DNA of 64,000 nucleotides from Paramarasmius palmivorus (taxonomy: Eukaryota; Basidiomycota; Agaricomycetes; Agaricales; Marasmiaceae). Where the stretch lies: the NCBI GenBank assembly GCA_037176845.1, contig JAYKXP010000017.1:372001-436000 (forward strand). Direction: 5' to 3'. The notes under the pieces were generated by a model that saw only the letters and a program-made list of their open reading frames with translations, ran no database searches and was not told the origin of the DNA. Positions within the stretch are counted from its first letter, which is position 1. Each line of letters begins with the position of its first letter. The position numbers and the translations under genes are program-made. Shown in pieces: positions 44,974 to 55,447 of the stretch.

Positions 44974-47640
44974 ATGTCCGATAGAGGTAGCCGTTATCAA
45001 TCCAGAAGCGGTACCCCAGTACAAGGAACGTTCAACCCAGAACAAATATTACGAGGATCTAGGAACCCTAGCAGGAATCCTAGCAGGCAACCTACACCAG
45101 TAGGCAGTAGAACAGGCAGTCCATCGGGACAGCAACAGAGCATATCATCACATCCATCGAAGAATCCATCGCGTATACCTTCTAGGAGACAAAGTCCAGT
45201 TGGAGGATTGCACACGCCACCAGTATCTTCCGCACAACCCACACTTCGAACAGATTTAATCTGTGTTCATTGGCCACATCAGTTCAACGTCGACGAACTA
45301 CGAGATTGTTATTTAAATCTCAACAAACGGAAGTGGGAACTTTGTGAAGAACAACCGTGTCCAAACAGAAGAAATCGTATCAGGACTCCTAAAGAAGCAT
45401 TACAAGCAGGAAATTTTAGGGATTGTGACGATCAGAACGCAGAAGTAGTTCGAGGAAACGTCCTACGAACAACAGTACCAGATCCACAACCATTAGTATT
45501 CCCACCAGCGGGAACATCAGCTTCACAGGAAGAAACTGTTGAAGAAGAGATCGAACTTGGTGAAGAATTCGAACAAGGATTAGGATTTGGTGAAGAATCC
45601 GATAAAGAAGAACAGGACTTAGAAAAGGAACAAGAGCAGGATAAAGGAGAATCAGAACAGGAATCAGAAGGTGATACTGATAAACCTGTATCTGACGAAG
45701 ACAAAGGAACACCTGCTGAAGAGAAGGACGATCAACCAGAATCGCCCAGCATAGGTCCCAAACCGAAACCGAGAACACCATCTCCAAAGAGACCACCACC
45801 AAAGGAAGAATCATTTGATTCAGACGAAGAAGACGATATGGCATCTAAAGCGATTAAGGCATTCGATAAAGTGCCGGAACTCAAGCATGATGGATCTAAT
45901 TGGTCCATGTGGTCAACAAGGGTAGAAAGAGCTACCAGATCAGTTGGATACAAGAAATATCTGGAGAATGAACCAGAAAAGGACAACGACAAGGAGGCAG
46001 ATGCAGACGCAGATCTGTTAAATGCCATTATAGGAAAACTCCCGGATACGATATTCAGGAGATACAAGTCAACGGAATTATCTCATAAACTATGGGAAGG
46101 ATTAAAGAAGGATTACGACACGAAGAATCCTTTTACGGAAGCACATTTGGAACGAAAACTCTACACCGCAACCTGTACCGACATTTCCAAGGTCAACAAG
46201 CACATTGATGATCTACTTGAGATCAGAAATGAATTGGAAGGATTGAAGATCAAAGTTTCGGATGATCAATTCAAGAACGCCCTCATAGCTTCAGTGCCAA
46301 ACTCACTGACTGCAACAATCACTGCACTGGTTACTGTTTGTAAACAGAACCAGGAGGATTTAACAGTTGATTCACTCATCGCTGCAATCCGAGCAGAAGC
46401 AAGTGGGCAAACATTACGGAAACATCCAGAACGGGAAAAAGTCCATTATTCCCGAGATCATTCCAATAATAGAGGCCGAGGATTTAATAGCCGAGGAAAA
46501 GGCCGGAGACAATTTAATGATCGACAGGGCGGAGATAATAGAGATCGCAAGGAAATCACATGTTTCAGATGTCAAGGAAAAGGGCATATCGCCGCAGGAT
46601 GTCGTTCAAAGCCAAAGTCCAGGAAATCAGATGATGAATCTGAGGAATCAGATAGATCTGATGAAGACAAGCCAGACAAACCATGGAGAAAGGCAAAGGA
46701 AAAGAATCACAGTGCAAATGAAAGTGCTGTGAGAGCTGTAGAAAAGGAAATATGGGAAGAAGGCACATGGTTAGCAAGGGAAATAAGGGCCGTAGAGGAA
46801 TTTGTGCCATTCACTGAATGGACATATGAAGAAGAACCCACAAATCCCGCGTCGACAGAGACAAACCTAGAGCCATATCCCAAGGAAAGGAAAGAAACAG
46901 CATACATGGCCGTGGAAATGCACACCACGATGGCCACAATGGTCGATTTACAGAACCCGATTGATAGCAAAGCGATCATATGCAGAGAAAATCAAATGGA
47001 TTCTCAACAACGCCATCAAGAAGGCTATATAGGACAACCAAAGAATCAACCACAGACAGCTACAGAGACCAAGGACCATGAAATTCATGGAGGACAGACA
47101 TTCAAGGAGCACCATTGTTGCCAAATATGTCACCAATTTATCCAGCACATACTTATGGGGGAGAAATTGCATCCAGAATGGCTGATGAAAGTCATAGGAC
47201 AAAAGGATGAAACAAAGGAAATTACCCCAAGGGATGGAAAAATGGAACAGGAAAAAGGAACAAATCAGACATTGGCACACAAGGAGAACAAGACAGATCC
47301 AGAAAGTCTTGAACCATTGCAGATATCACTCGTCGAGGGGGAGTACAAAAACTCGATCAACGACATTTCAGGACAAGTCGCCGAGATGAATCTCAATGCA
47401 GGAAACAGGTCACAGAGGGAAAAACAAGTTGGACCTAAACAACTTGTAAACGTCAATCCAACAGGAGAATATTCAGGAACGGTCAAAGAAGCGGAAGTGG
47501 AACCACCATATCACCAATACTACCACCGACAGAAGATTAAACACCGAGATCATCAGAACACACAACATCGCCACCGGATCACACATAGGAATCACCGAAC
47601 AGAACACGCGAACAAAGAATTAGAGTCAAACCCCGGATAA
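44974..47640 (+). CDS. Copia-type Gag polyprotein with zinc knuckle
   Basis: 888 residues in one frame. Residues 1-300 are hydrophilic and acidic, rich in Glu, Pro and Ser. About 300-490 is a Copia-type gag (UBN2-like) domain, with DGSNWSMWSTRV and later HLERKLYT and IDDLLEIRNELE. A basic Arg/Gly-rich stretch follows, then a CX2CX4HX4C zinc knuckle at 530-543 (CFRCQGKGHIAAGC). Beyond the knuckle, ~340 polar residues (Gln, Glu, His, Lys rich) show no protease, integrase or reverse transcriptase motif. Gag would form the virus-like particle and package RNA. The stop at 47640 lies 16 bases before the polypurine tract, so nothing is missing at the 3' end. Confidence 0.9.
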   Translation: MSDRGSRYQSRSGTPVQGTFNPEQILRGSRNPSRNPSRQPTPVGSRTGSPSGQQQSISSHPSKNPSRIPSRRQSPVGGLHTPPVSSAQPTLRTDLICVHWPHQFNVDELRDCYLNLNKRKWELCEEQPCPNRRNRIRTPKEALQAGNFRDCDDQNAEVVRGNVLRTTVPDPQPLVFPPAGTSASQEETVEEEIELGEEFEQGLGFGEESDKEEQDLEKEQEQDKGESEQESEGDTDKPVSDEDKGTPAEEKDDQPESPSIGPKPKPRTPSPKRPPPKEESFDSDEEDDMASKAIKAFDKVPELKHDGSNWSMWSTRVERATRSVGYKKYLENEPEKDNDKEADADADLLNAIIGKLPDTIFRRYKSTELSHKLWEGLKKDYDTKNPFTEAHLERKLYTATCTDISKVNKHIDDLLEIRNELEGLKIKVSDDQFKNALIASVPNSLTATITALVTVCKQNQEDLTVDSLIAAIRAEASGQTLRKHPEREKVHYSRDHSNNRGRGFNSRGKGRRQFNDRQGGDNRDRKEITCFRCQGKGHIAAGCRSKPKSRKSDDESEESDRSDEDKPDKPWRKAKEKNHSANESAVRAVEKEIWEEGTWLAREIRAVEEFVPFTEWTYEEEPTNPASTETNLEPYPKERKETAYMAVEMHTTMATMVDLQNPIDSKAIICRENQMDSQQRHQEGYIGQPKNQPQTATETKDHEIHGGQTFKEHHCCQICHQFIQHILMGEKLHPEWLMKVIGQKDETKEITPRDGKMEQEKGTNQTLAHKENKTDPESLEPLQISLVEGEYKNSINDISGQVAEMNLNAGNRSQREKQVGPKQLVNVNPTGEYSGTVKEAEVEPPYHQYYHRQKIKHRDHQNTQHRHRITHRNHRTEHANKELESNPG

Positions 47641-47667
47641 TTCCATCATCCAAGGTTTGAGGGGGAG

Positions 47668-48034
47668 TGTTGGAATTCTAAATATAGATGTCACTAGACA
47701 AGTTATTTTCACTTTATTCCGCCTATGCCACAATTACTAAGAAAGCAGATATTCATAGAACAGTAGCTTTAACCCGCTTGTATCACCATTTACTGACAGT
47801 TACTGACACTGACTGTGCAGTTATTTCTAGTTCACTTAGTATCTATTATCGTACCTTTAGGATTATCTTTTATCCCTTACTCATGTATAAAAGCTAGACA
47901 GAAAACCCTACATACAACATCGAATCATAGACTTGGTTTACACATCTATCTCAACCCCTCTGGTCATCAGCTATCGTTTATTCGCGCTTACCTGCGCTAT
48001 CGCTGCTAACAGAGTTCAATCTAAAACTCTGACA
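47668..48034 (+). repeat. 3' LTR
   Basis: 367 bp, a match to 44424-44790, followed by the target duplication ATGGA. Confidence 0.93.
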
Positions 48035-48925
48035 ATGGATACTGTCAAGGAAATGAATGGTCTATGAGTCCAAGTTATCTGCGCAATTCTAAGGATTTAA
48101 CACGTCTTGAGAGCCCTATAGTGCACCAATTGCAATGATATTCCTTCGCGCTACGGGGACTTGACGGGGACGCGTCGAGATCACGCAGTCAGGTGGGCAT
48201 CGGCTATCAATGACGGGTACGCCCGGCTTGCCGTACAAACTTAAGCGGCAACAATTTTGCGCATCAATCAAGAGATTTTGAGTTTCAACTATCAAATTTC
48301 GGAAATGTTCACTGATTTTGCAGGGAACGAGATTGAGATTTCACCACTACATGCGAAAAATAATTTTGTCCACAACGGACCACCATACAAAGCAACCCCG
48401 GACACATTTTTGGTTGTCTGCTCCCATATATTACTAAATTGCGTGAGATGGTGAGGTTCTCTTTAGGTGATAGTAAAACGCACTGGATGATTGCAGATTC
48501 CATCAAACTACTGTACCATTTCACAGGGTGTGACCTGTGACCTTGTGAACAGGTCCGAACAGGTGTTCATTTGTGACAGAAACGCGTGACAATTGCCAAA
48601 TTTGGACAATTAGTCCCTAAACTAGGGTTGAATTTCGGTCTGTGACCAGTGACCTGGTGCGTGAAGTGTTCATTTCACAAGGGCCTGTGACCTGTGACTG
48701 AACAGTCGGTCGAAATGGTACAGTATTCCCTTCCAAGCTCCAACTGAAGGATAAGAGAACAAGTTTAAAGGTAGACGATGGGTGGTGGGCAGAGTCACAC
48801 TGGGGCTTACACAATTCGAATCGGAAAAGCCTCCACTCATCCTTCCGCCGAGCAAGTTCATATCGTTCATAATAATCATGCAATATTTAAATACAGCATA
48901 CAGCAATCGTTCGGCGCTAACAACA
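48035..48925. other. Intergenic with GTGACC-rich repeats
   Basis: 48520-48720 is packed with overlapping GTGACC/TGTTCA words in both orientations, a diffuse direct/inverted repeat. A 60-codon frame on + (48778-48960, MGGGQSHTGAY...) is protein-like but short and overlaps the next candidate gene. No firm gene. Confidence 0.45.
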
Positions 48926-49930
48926 CTATAACGGCAACACTGGTGGACGTCGTAAATTGACCTTCTTTTTCCTGCCGTACCGGGACAAGGGCTTCGACGA
49001 ATCAGCCTCATGTTCCCCTGAACCAGCTTCAAGAGGTTGCTCTTCAGCTGGTGGCAGCTCTTTCAATGACGGGAGTGCCGATGTTGCTGGGGTATCATTA
49101 GAAATAAGAGTATCCTTCGTCTGTAATGAGCAAGGGTAATTAGTTCCAATCGCCCGTTTCACGAGGGATAACTCACAAGTACGAGCAGACCTTGGCGCTG
49201 CTCTTCACGAAGCATCTATGGATCCGATATTCCTAGCTCGGGATCCCGAGCATTGGTAACCTGCTAGATAAGATAAAAACACAAGATGAGTTGAAGCTAT
49301 GGAAATCCGACACACCTCAAAGACGTCTTTCCATTTAACATTGCCTATCTTGGCTTGACGAACTTCCACAGAAAGTATCTGTTGGTAAAGAACCAGTAGA
49401 AGAAAGGGTCCCGTGAGCTTTGAGGATCACATACTTCGCATTTCAACTGAAGAAGCCGTATGCTCTGCAATATGTCGAATGCTATGTCGCGGGCGGTGGT
49501 ATCGTCGGGCCTTATGGCCTTGTCTGATAGCTTTTTCGTCAGATTTGACACGTTTTGCTGTAAACTGACCAAAAATCAGAGAAGGCATGGTAGAAGAACA
49601 TTAGACAAACTTCTGGTGTTCCAGCATCAGCTCGCTGAATCGTTCGCGTCACTCGGGTATCTTGATGAATGTCCCATCCGACGTCAAGACCTCCAAAACC
49701 TGCAGGACCACGACCAATGTTGATATACACTGATTCAGGACATCTATTGAGCTCGACGTATCCACGGATGGTTCTTCTCTGATGCTGAAATCCACGGAAG
49801 TGGCTCACCTTCGACGACGAGTCCAAAAGTACCCAATGACGGGGTATACGAATATGCTGATCATTTCAGCTACGTGGCCGCCAATCGTGGCTAAATTAGT
49901 CGCGACCATCAGTACCACAGAGTCCGCCAT
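48926..49930 (-). CDS. Hypothetical multi-exon gene, structure incomplete
   Basis: Coding-like exons on -: 49930-49809 (MADSVVLMVATNLATIGG, a hydrophobic, membrane-like stretch ending in TRRR at a GTGAGC donor), a middle part about 49572-49430 (LTKKLSDKAI, DDTTARDIAFDILQSIRLLQ), and a final exon ending at 48926. The final exon has acidic/Pro-rich sequence followed by a basic SRYGRKKKVNLRR motif that looks like a nuclear signal. Introns with good splice sites separate the later parts, but I could not join exon 1 to the middle in phase. No family is recognised. It may be a decayed gene. Confidence 0.35.
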
Positions 49931-50264
49931 AGTGTATAGTGGGGGTGGGAAGGGGCCAGCTTGCAAGATAAACGGTTTATAATGATATCCCTACGCACGA
50001 CGTAGACGCATGTTCTTAAGAGAGATGAATGTACAGCCTGAAAAGTCGAATCAGCTGAAGACGTCTGGAAGTGGGCGTGCTAATGGGCGTCATACTGTCT
50101 TTGTTAAGAATCTGAGTCTGAATAGTAGTGCGGGTGCAGGCCCAACGAGATGTTGCTTGACGCGATTCGATGGAATGTCGCAGGCATTAAGACCCTTACG
50201 TCCGGCGGCACGTGACCTCGAGCACGCCATGATGAATCTAGCTTAGCATTTATCAATGGTACTG

Positions 50265-50333
50265 TGGCGGAGTGGTAACGCAGTGTAATGAGTAACGTTT
50301 TGCGAGGTAACACGTTCAACTCCCAACGATCGT
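50265..50333 (+). other. tRNA-like pol III promoter motif
   Basis: A-box and B-box consensus matches are spaced about 50 bases apart, as in tRNA genes. The acceptor and T stems do not pair, so it is not a functional tRNA. It could be a tRNA-derived fragment. Confidence 0.5.
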
Positions 50334-50374
50334 ATAATTTTTGTTCTGTATTTTTTGGCGCGAAGCGCCTTCAG

Positions 50375-50540
50375 AGGTTAGAGGTTAGGGGTTCGGGTTA
50401 GGGTGTTTCCTGCCCGCGCAGCGGGCTCCAGGCGCGAAGCGCCCCCTCCGCTGGGCAGGGCGAAGCCCCAGCGGCTTAGGTTAGGGGTTAGGGTTCGGGG
50501 TTTGTGTTAGGAGGGGGGCGCAGGGGGGGGAACCCCCCGC
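50375..50540. repeat. Interstitial telomere-like repeats with GC hairpins
   Basis: Several TTAGGGG/TTAGGG and TTCGGG units alternate with short perfect hairpins (GGCGCGAAGCGCC twice; the GCTGGG...CCCAGC type). A G-run-rich block up to about 50610 follows. Confidence 0.75.
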
Positions 50541-50699
50541 AGAAAGGGTTAGGGGCTTGTATATATCTATCTTGGGGGGTACGGGGGGGAACCCCCCGCC
50601 TGCAGCGTTGAGCGAGTGTTAGAGAAAGAGCGCAGGAGGCGGGAACTTGTTACCAAAAAAAGGTTTGATTAAGTCACGTGCCGCCGGACGTTGGGGTCT

Positions 50700-51526
50700 T
50701 ACTGTCCTAGTTCGATGGAATCCGACGCCATCTGAAAATTTCGACGTCTCCTGATACTCATCTGACGTATACTCAGAAAACGTCTCTGGGCTTTTGCAAA
50801 CGTACCGAAGAACTTAGAGAAAATCACATTGAAAAGTTTTCGAGATCGCCGCTGGCCCGTGCGCAAGTCAGAGTCAAACCGACTTCGAAGACGCTTTCTC
50901 CCACGTCCCATTCTTTCCCTCAAACCACCACCATCTCCCTTTCCCGACCTCTCCCGACCTCTATAACCACTGGAATGATATGGGATATGCATGTGGGAGG
51001 ATAGAAAAGCGGATTCTTGGTATGTTTTGGGCTCAGTACCTTGATTTGCGTTGAGTTCTCACAGCAAGGTTTGTTTAGGCTCGTTCCTTTATCGGTATTC
51101 CCAAAACTTTGCGGTGAGTCATGGAGAATTATCCGTGTATTGTTACCAACCTCATATCACCACATTATACAGGATCGTGTCATCGTCGCATAAGAAGAGT
51201 AGGAGCTGGCGGTAGATTAAACGATGCTTGTCGGAGAACACAACGGTCTCGCCGTCGGTTTTGGAACTGGTTGGGACTCCGAGGGAGTTGGAATCTGGGC
51301 ACGGCAGGGTACATGGTTTTGAGCACGAGTTTGGTTGGGGACAAGAACGTTGGGGTTCGCTGGCTGGGCTGTAGCCTATACCTGTAGGAGACTAGATGTA
51401 TTATACTTAGTAGTATGTCGTCAAATATATTTAATTTTACACTAATAAACCCCAGGGTGAACCGGAACCCAGAGCAAAAATAACCTACCCATAGGCTACT
51501 ATCAGAACCTATCAGGTCAGGGGACA
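50700..51526. other. Intergenic, weak basic-protein frame
   Basis: A 97-codon frame on - (50992-50699) is strongly Arg-rich and ends exactly at the TIR element. It could be a chance frame or the remains of a gene tail. Nothing else is recognised up to the palindrome. Confidence 0.35.
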
Positions 51527-54500
51527 CAGCCAGATTTTTAAACAAACTCTGGATGATCATCAGAGGCCCTTTTGCAAAGTTTCTGGACAATATGGCCGAT
51601 GATTTTGATTTTTGTATTAGGCTTTTAAATAATATACTAGGCTTGAACAGGATACCTTTTATAAAAGCTAGTCCGAGTTTTTACAAATCACATGGTTTCT
51701 ATATAGGGCAGTAGCTGCTATGGTCCCATGGACCTTGTCCCATCTTTCCTGACATCATCTGAAATGCCTCCTGATGCCTTCCTACTCCGCTTTTTGCTTC
51801 CCAAAATGGAAGGTGGTCTTCCCAGGGGCTGGGAAACCATTACAGGGCGCTTTTGGGCGCTTTTTGGGCGCTTTTTTCACAGGAAAAATATTCCCACACT
51901 TCCTGACATCATCTGGCATGCCCCCTGATGCCTCCCTACTCCGCTTTTGGCTTCCCAAAATGGAAGGTGCCCTTACCTCACTTTTTTCCACCTGGAATCA
52001 ATGCATTGGGGGGCTATTGGGGCATGCTGGGGGGCTATAAAAATCGCATTTTTGAGGGAATATGTTCTAATATGCTCTAAAAGCATGCCCCTGCAATTGG
52101 GGGGCAGGGGAATGCAAAAAAAGCGGTCCAAATATGGTAATTCAGGAAAATGGCCTGTTGGATCTTGGGCTACAGGCCAGATATTGACATGGGGTAAGTT
52201 GGAGGACCTAGATACATTGAATACAAGCCTGGGGACACCAAATAGTACATAGATTGGTGGGATAATGGTGCTTAAATATCAAAAATACTGAAAATCTCTG
52301 AAATTGGGGGAATAAAATTACAGGATGGGATGTAGTGCAGCTGGGGCTTAGATATTGTGAATCAGAGATGATATATATGTTCCTTTCATGGGTTTACAAT
52401 CCTGGAGAGCTGCCTATTTTTCCAGATTTATTACAGCTAAATTCGCTTTTTTTGGACATTGGTGATACTATACCATAGGGAATGATTGGGATGGGCTAAT
52501 TCTTGTTCATAACCCACTTTAGGGTGTATAGATGACGAATATATACTTGCCCAAGCACTCCTGTATGTACAACACCTTGTTCAATCCAATGTATTGTACA
52601 GTTATGTAACACAGGCAGTAATACATGAATAGCACCTCAGGGAAGCATCCCAGCACCAAGGGGATTTCAGAATCGAGTTCAGGCACCCAAAATACACTTT
52701 CCTACAATGAAAGGACATTTTTTGAATACATCTGTATGTTGCTATATAAAAAATACATAAAAAATCGCATTTTTAGGGGTTTTTTTGTACTGGAGCATGG
52801 GGATTGCTCCTAAAATCACCAAAAGTGAATGAGAGACCGTTCACTATGCATAGAACAGGAATATCAATTGCCTCCATGGATCCCATGACAGGAATCCTTA
52901 TGCCAGATGCATCAATTCTTGCACAATTACAGAAAACATGTAATATGGATGTAGTATTGCAGGGATTGATCTGGGGGTTTGGGGAACCTCAAAATCGAAT
53001 TCAGGACGAAAAATTAGTCAAGAAACAATCCAGGGTTGAAGGAAATCCATCCACAATTGACTTCAATATGCATACATCAATTTAAATGCACAAGTGTATG
53101 TGCAATATATGTTAACTATAAGCATAAAACTTGTCAGATACATATCTCAAGCTACAGTGATTGGATTCCTGTGAACTCTGGATGTTTTCTGAACTGATTT
53201 TTCATCCTGAATTCGATTTTGAGGTTCCCCAAACCCCCAGATCAATCCCTGCAATACTACATCCATATTACATGTTTTCTGTAATTGTGCAAGAATTGAT
53301 GCATCTGGCATAAGGATTCCTGTCATGGGATCCATGGAGGCAATTGATATTCCTGTTCTATGCATAGTGAACGGTCTCTCATTCACTTTTGGTGATTTTA
53401 GGAGCAATCCCCATGCTCCAGTACAAAAAAACCCCTAAAAATGCGATTTTTTATGTATTTTTTATATAGCAACATACAGATGTATTCAAAAAATGTCCTT
53501 TCATTGTAGGAAAGTGTATTTTGGGTGCCTGAACTCGATTCTGAAATCCCCTTGGTGCTGGGATGCTTCCCTGAGGTGCTATTCATGTATTACTGCCTGT
53601 GTTACATAACTGTACAATACATTGGATTGAACAAGGTGTTGTACATACAGGAGTGCTTGGGCAAGTATATATTCGTCATCTATACACCCTAAAGTGGGTT
53701 ATGAACAAGAATTAGCCCATCCCAATCATTCCCTATGGTATAGTATCACCAATGTCCAAAAAAAGCGAATTTAGCTGTAATAAATCTGGAAAAATAGGCA
53801 GCTCTCCAGGATTGTAAACCCATGAAAGGAACATATATATCATCTCTGATTCACAATATCTAAGCCCCAGCTGCACTACATCCCATCCTGTAATTTTATT
53901 CCCCCAATTTCAGAGATTTTCAGTATTTTTGATATTTAAGCACCATTATCCCACCAATCTATGTACTATTTGGTGTCCCCAGGCTTGTATTCAATGTATC
54001 TAGGTCCTCCAACTTACCCCATGTCAATATCTGGCCTGTAGCCCAAGATCCAACAGGCCATTTTCCTGAATTACCATATTTGGACCGCTTTTTTTGCATT
54101 CCCCTGCCCCCCAATTGCAGGGGCATGCTTTTAGAGCATATTAGAACATATTCCCTCAAAAATGCGATTTTTATAGCCCCCCAGCATGCCCCAATAGCCC
54201 CCCAATGCATTGATTCCAGGTGGAAAAAAGTGAGGTAAGGGCACCTTCCATTTTGGGAAGCCAAAAGCGGAGTAGGGAGGCATCAGGGGGCATGCCAGAT
54301 GATGTCAGGAAGTGTGGGAATATTTTTCCTGTGAAAAAAGCGCCCAAAAAGCGCCCAAAAGCGCCCTGTAATGGTTTCCCAGCCCCTGGGAAGACCACCT
54401 TCCATTTTGGGAAGCAAAAAGCGGAGTAGGAAGGCATCAGGAGGCATTTCAGATGATGTCAGGAAAGATGGGACAAGGTCCATGGGACCATAGCAGCTAC

Positions 54501-54684
54501 TGCCCTATATAGAAACCATGTGATTTGTAAAAACTCGGACTAGCTTTTATAAAAGGTATCCTGTTCAAGCCTAGTATATTATTTAAAAGCCTAATACAAA
54601 AATCAAAATCATCGGCCATATTGTCCAGAAACTTTGCAAAAGGGCCTCTGATGATCATCCAGAGTTTGTTTAAAAATCTGGCTG
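51527..54684. repeat. 3.16-kb near-perfect palindrome
   Basis: Base i pairs with base 106211-i from 51527/54684 inward, with no indel. All stretches I compared over the outer ~1.47 kb of each arm are identical. From about 53006/53205 inward the arms diverge (about 30% mismatch, then little similarity), leaving an asymmetric centre of about 100-200 bp near 53105. Each arm contains a ~70-bp direct repeat (51745-51815 and 51899-51969) with a TTTTGGGCGC block between. Short mirrored frames code for nothing recognisable. The ends start CAGCCAG; I see no target duplication. It could be a foldback-type element with long TIRs, an inverted duplication, or an assembly artefact. Confidence 0.92.
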
Positions 54685-54819
54685 CTTCGGGTGCTGCGTT
54701 ACGAAGGTATTAGCTTTGCGTGCAGCTCGCGTGACCTTTCCGATTGCAGCAGGGATGCCTTGAGCTCGGCGATTAGCTCGGTCGTCGCGCGAGGTAGACT
54801 TGTGGGATGTGGGTTTCAT
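54685..54819 (-). CDS. Truncated gag start of an LTR retroelement
   Basis: An ATG at 54819 opens a basic, Arg/Lys-rich frame (MKPTSHKSTSRDDRANRRAQ) that runs into the palindrome boundary at 54684 after 45 codons. It lies just inside an LTR-like sequence, in the place of gag. The family (Gypsy or Copia) cannot be decided. The rest of the element is missing from this window. Confidence 0.5.
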
Positions 54820-54924
54820 GGTGAGAGTAGTAACAGGGATTTCGTTGCGGTATTTGAAGTCGACGTGTGGACGATAGTTGAAGTCAGTATGGGACATAGC
54901 GCAACAGTTCGAAGTAGAAAATAC

Positions 54925-55447
54925 TGTTAGGACTATGCAAGAAGAGAACAAGAGAGCATGGCCGACGACAGACGGAACGTCGTACGAGGAGAAGGCCATG
55001 CGAAGAGAGTTATTGCTGAAGCTATCGGCAACAGCACTGATGCACTATGCCGGATGAGAGCGCATGAGGAAGATGTCTCGTGCAGAGATAGAGAGATAGA
55101 GACGGCAGAGACCAAGTGTCTCGGCCGTAGAGCAAGAGGATGATAGAGATGAGAGTAGCAGAGAACAACATTAATTTTCTACTTGAGTTACTCGGTATAA
55201 TACATCTAGGTTATATACTATGGATATACGCGGGCGCGTGGGTATCATGTGTAGTCCATGAGGTATATGTGTCAAGAAGGTGCAAGCAAGAAACAGATAT
55301 TAATAGCAACGTGGAATATGATAGTGAGTTGAAACAGAGATGAAAGTAGAGAGCCGATAGACGGCGTACGAAACACATGAGGTCGGATGAGGAGATGGAA
55401 TGGTACTCCTTCGGATGAGATGTCGTCCGAAGTCGTACGGATGTAAC
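54925..55447 (-). repeat. Putative 5' LTR of a truncated retroelement
   Basis: Read on -, it begins TGTTACATCC at 55447 and ends CCTAACA at 54925, so it has TGTTA/TAACA inverted tips. A TATATAACC box lies near the middle (about 55216) and CT-rich downstream sequence follows, as expected of an LTR promoter. Its outer edge coincides exactly with the start of NLR homology at 55448. No second copy is in the window, so the 3' boundary is inferred from the tips only. Confidence 0.65.

Larger units (their letters stand above)
44424..48034 (+). mobile_element. Gag-only (pol-less) Copia-type LTR retrotransposon, complete
   Basis: 3,611 bp bounded by two 367-bp LTRs (TGTTGG...CTGACA) and 5-bp target duplications ATGGA (44419-44423 and 48035-48039). 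The LTRs agree everywhere I compared them, including identical translated frames, so insertion is recent. A polypurine tract (GAGGGGGAG) ends at 47667, directly before the 3' LTR. The only protein is a long gag; protease, integrase and reverse transcriptase are absent. This is the layout of terminal-repeat gag elements (TR-GAG), which need an autonomous partner. Confidence 0.93.
50190..50699. mobile_element. 510-bp TIR element with telomere-like and pol III-like parts
   Basis: Terminal inverted repeats of 27 bp (50190-50216 and 50673-50699, two mismatches; AGACCC...GGCGGCACGTGAC) are flanked by TA on both sides, which fits a Tc1/mariner-type target. There is no transposase. Inside, 50265-50333 has A-box (TGGCGGAGTGG) and B-box (GTTCAACTC) pol III promoter matches but no good tRNA fold. 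It is followed by TTAGGG/TTAGGGG-type repeats (50375-50540) mixed with GC-rich hairpins such as GGCGCGAAGCGCC. The TIRs differ from those of the 706-bp element. Confidence 0.75.

Noticed and set aside
50265..50333. A true tRNA gene
   Set aside because: A and B boxes match but acceptor, anticodon and T stems cannot be paired, so only promoter-like motifs are claimed.
52625..53586. Mirrored small ORFs in the palindrome as genes
   Set aside because: The identical 62-, 69-, 88- and 101-codon frames in both arms result from the inverted repeat; none has a motif, an ATG context or codon bias that supports coding.
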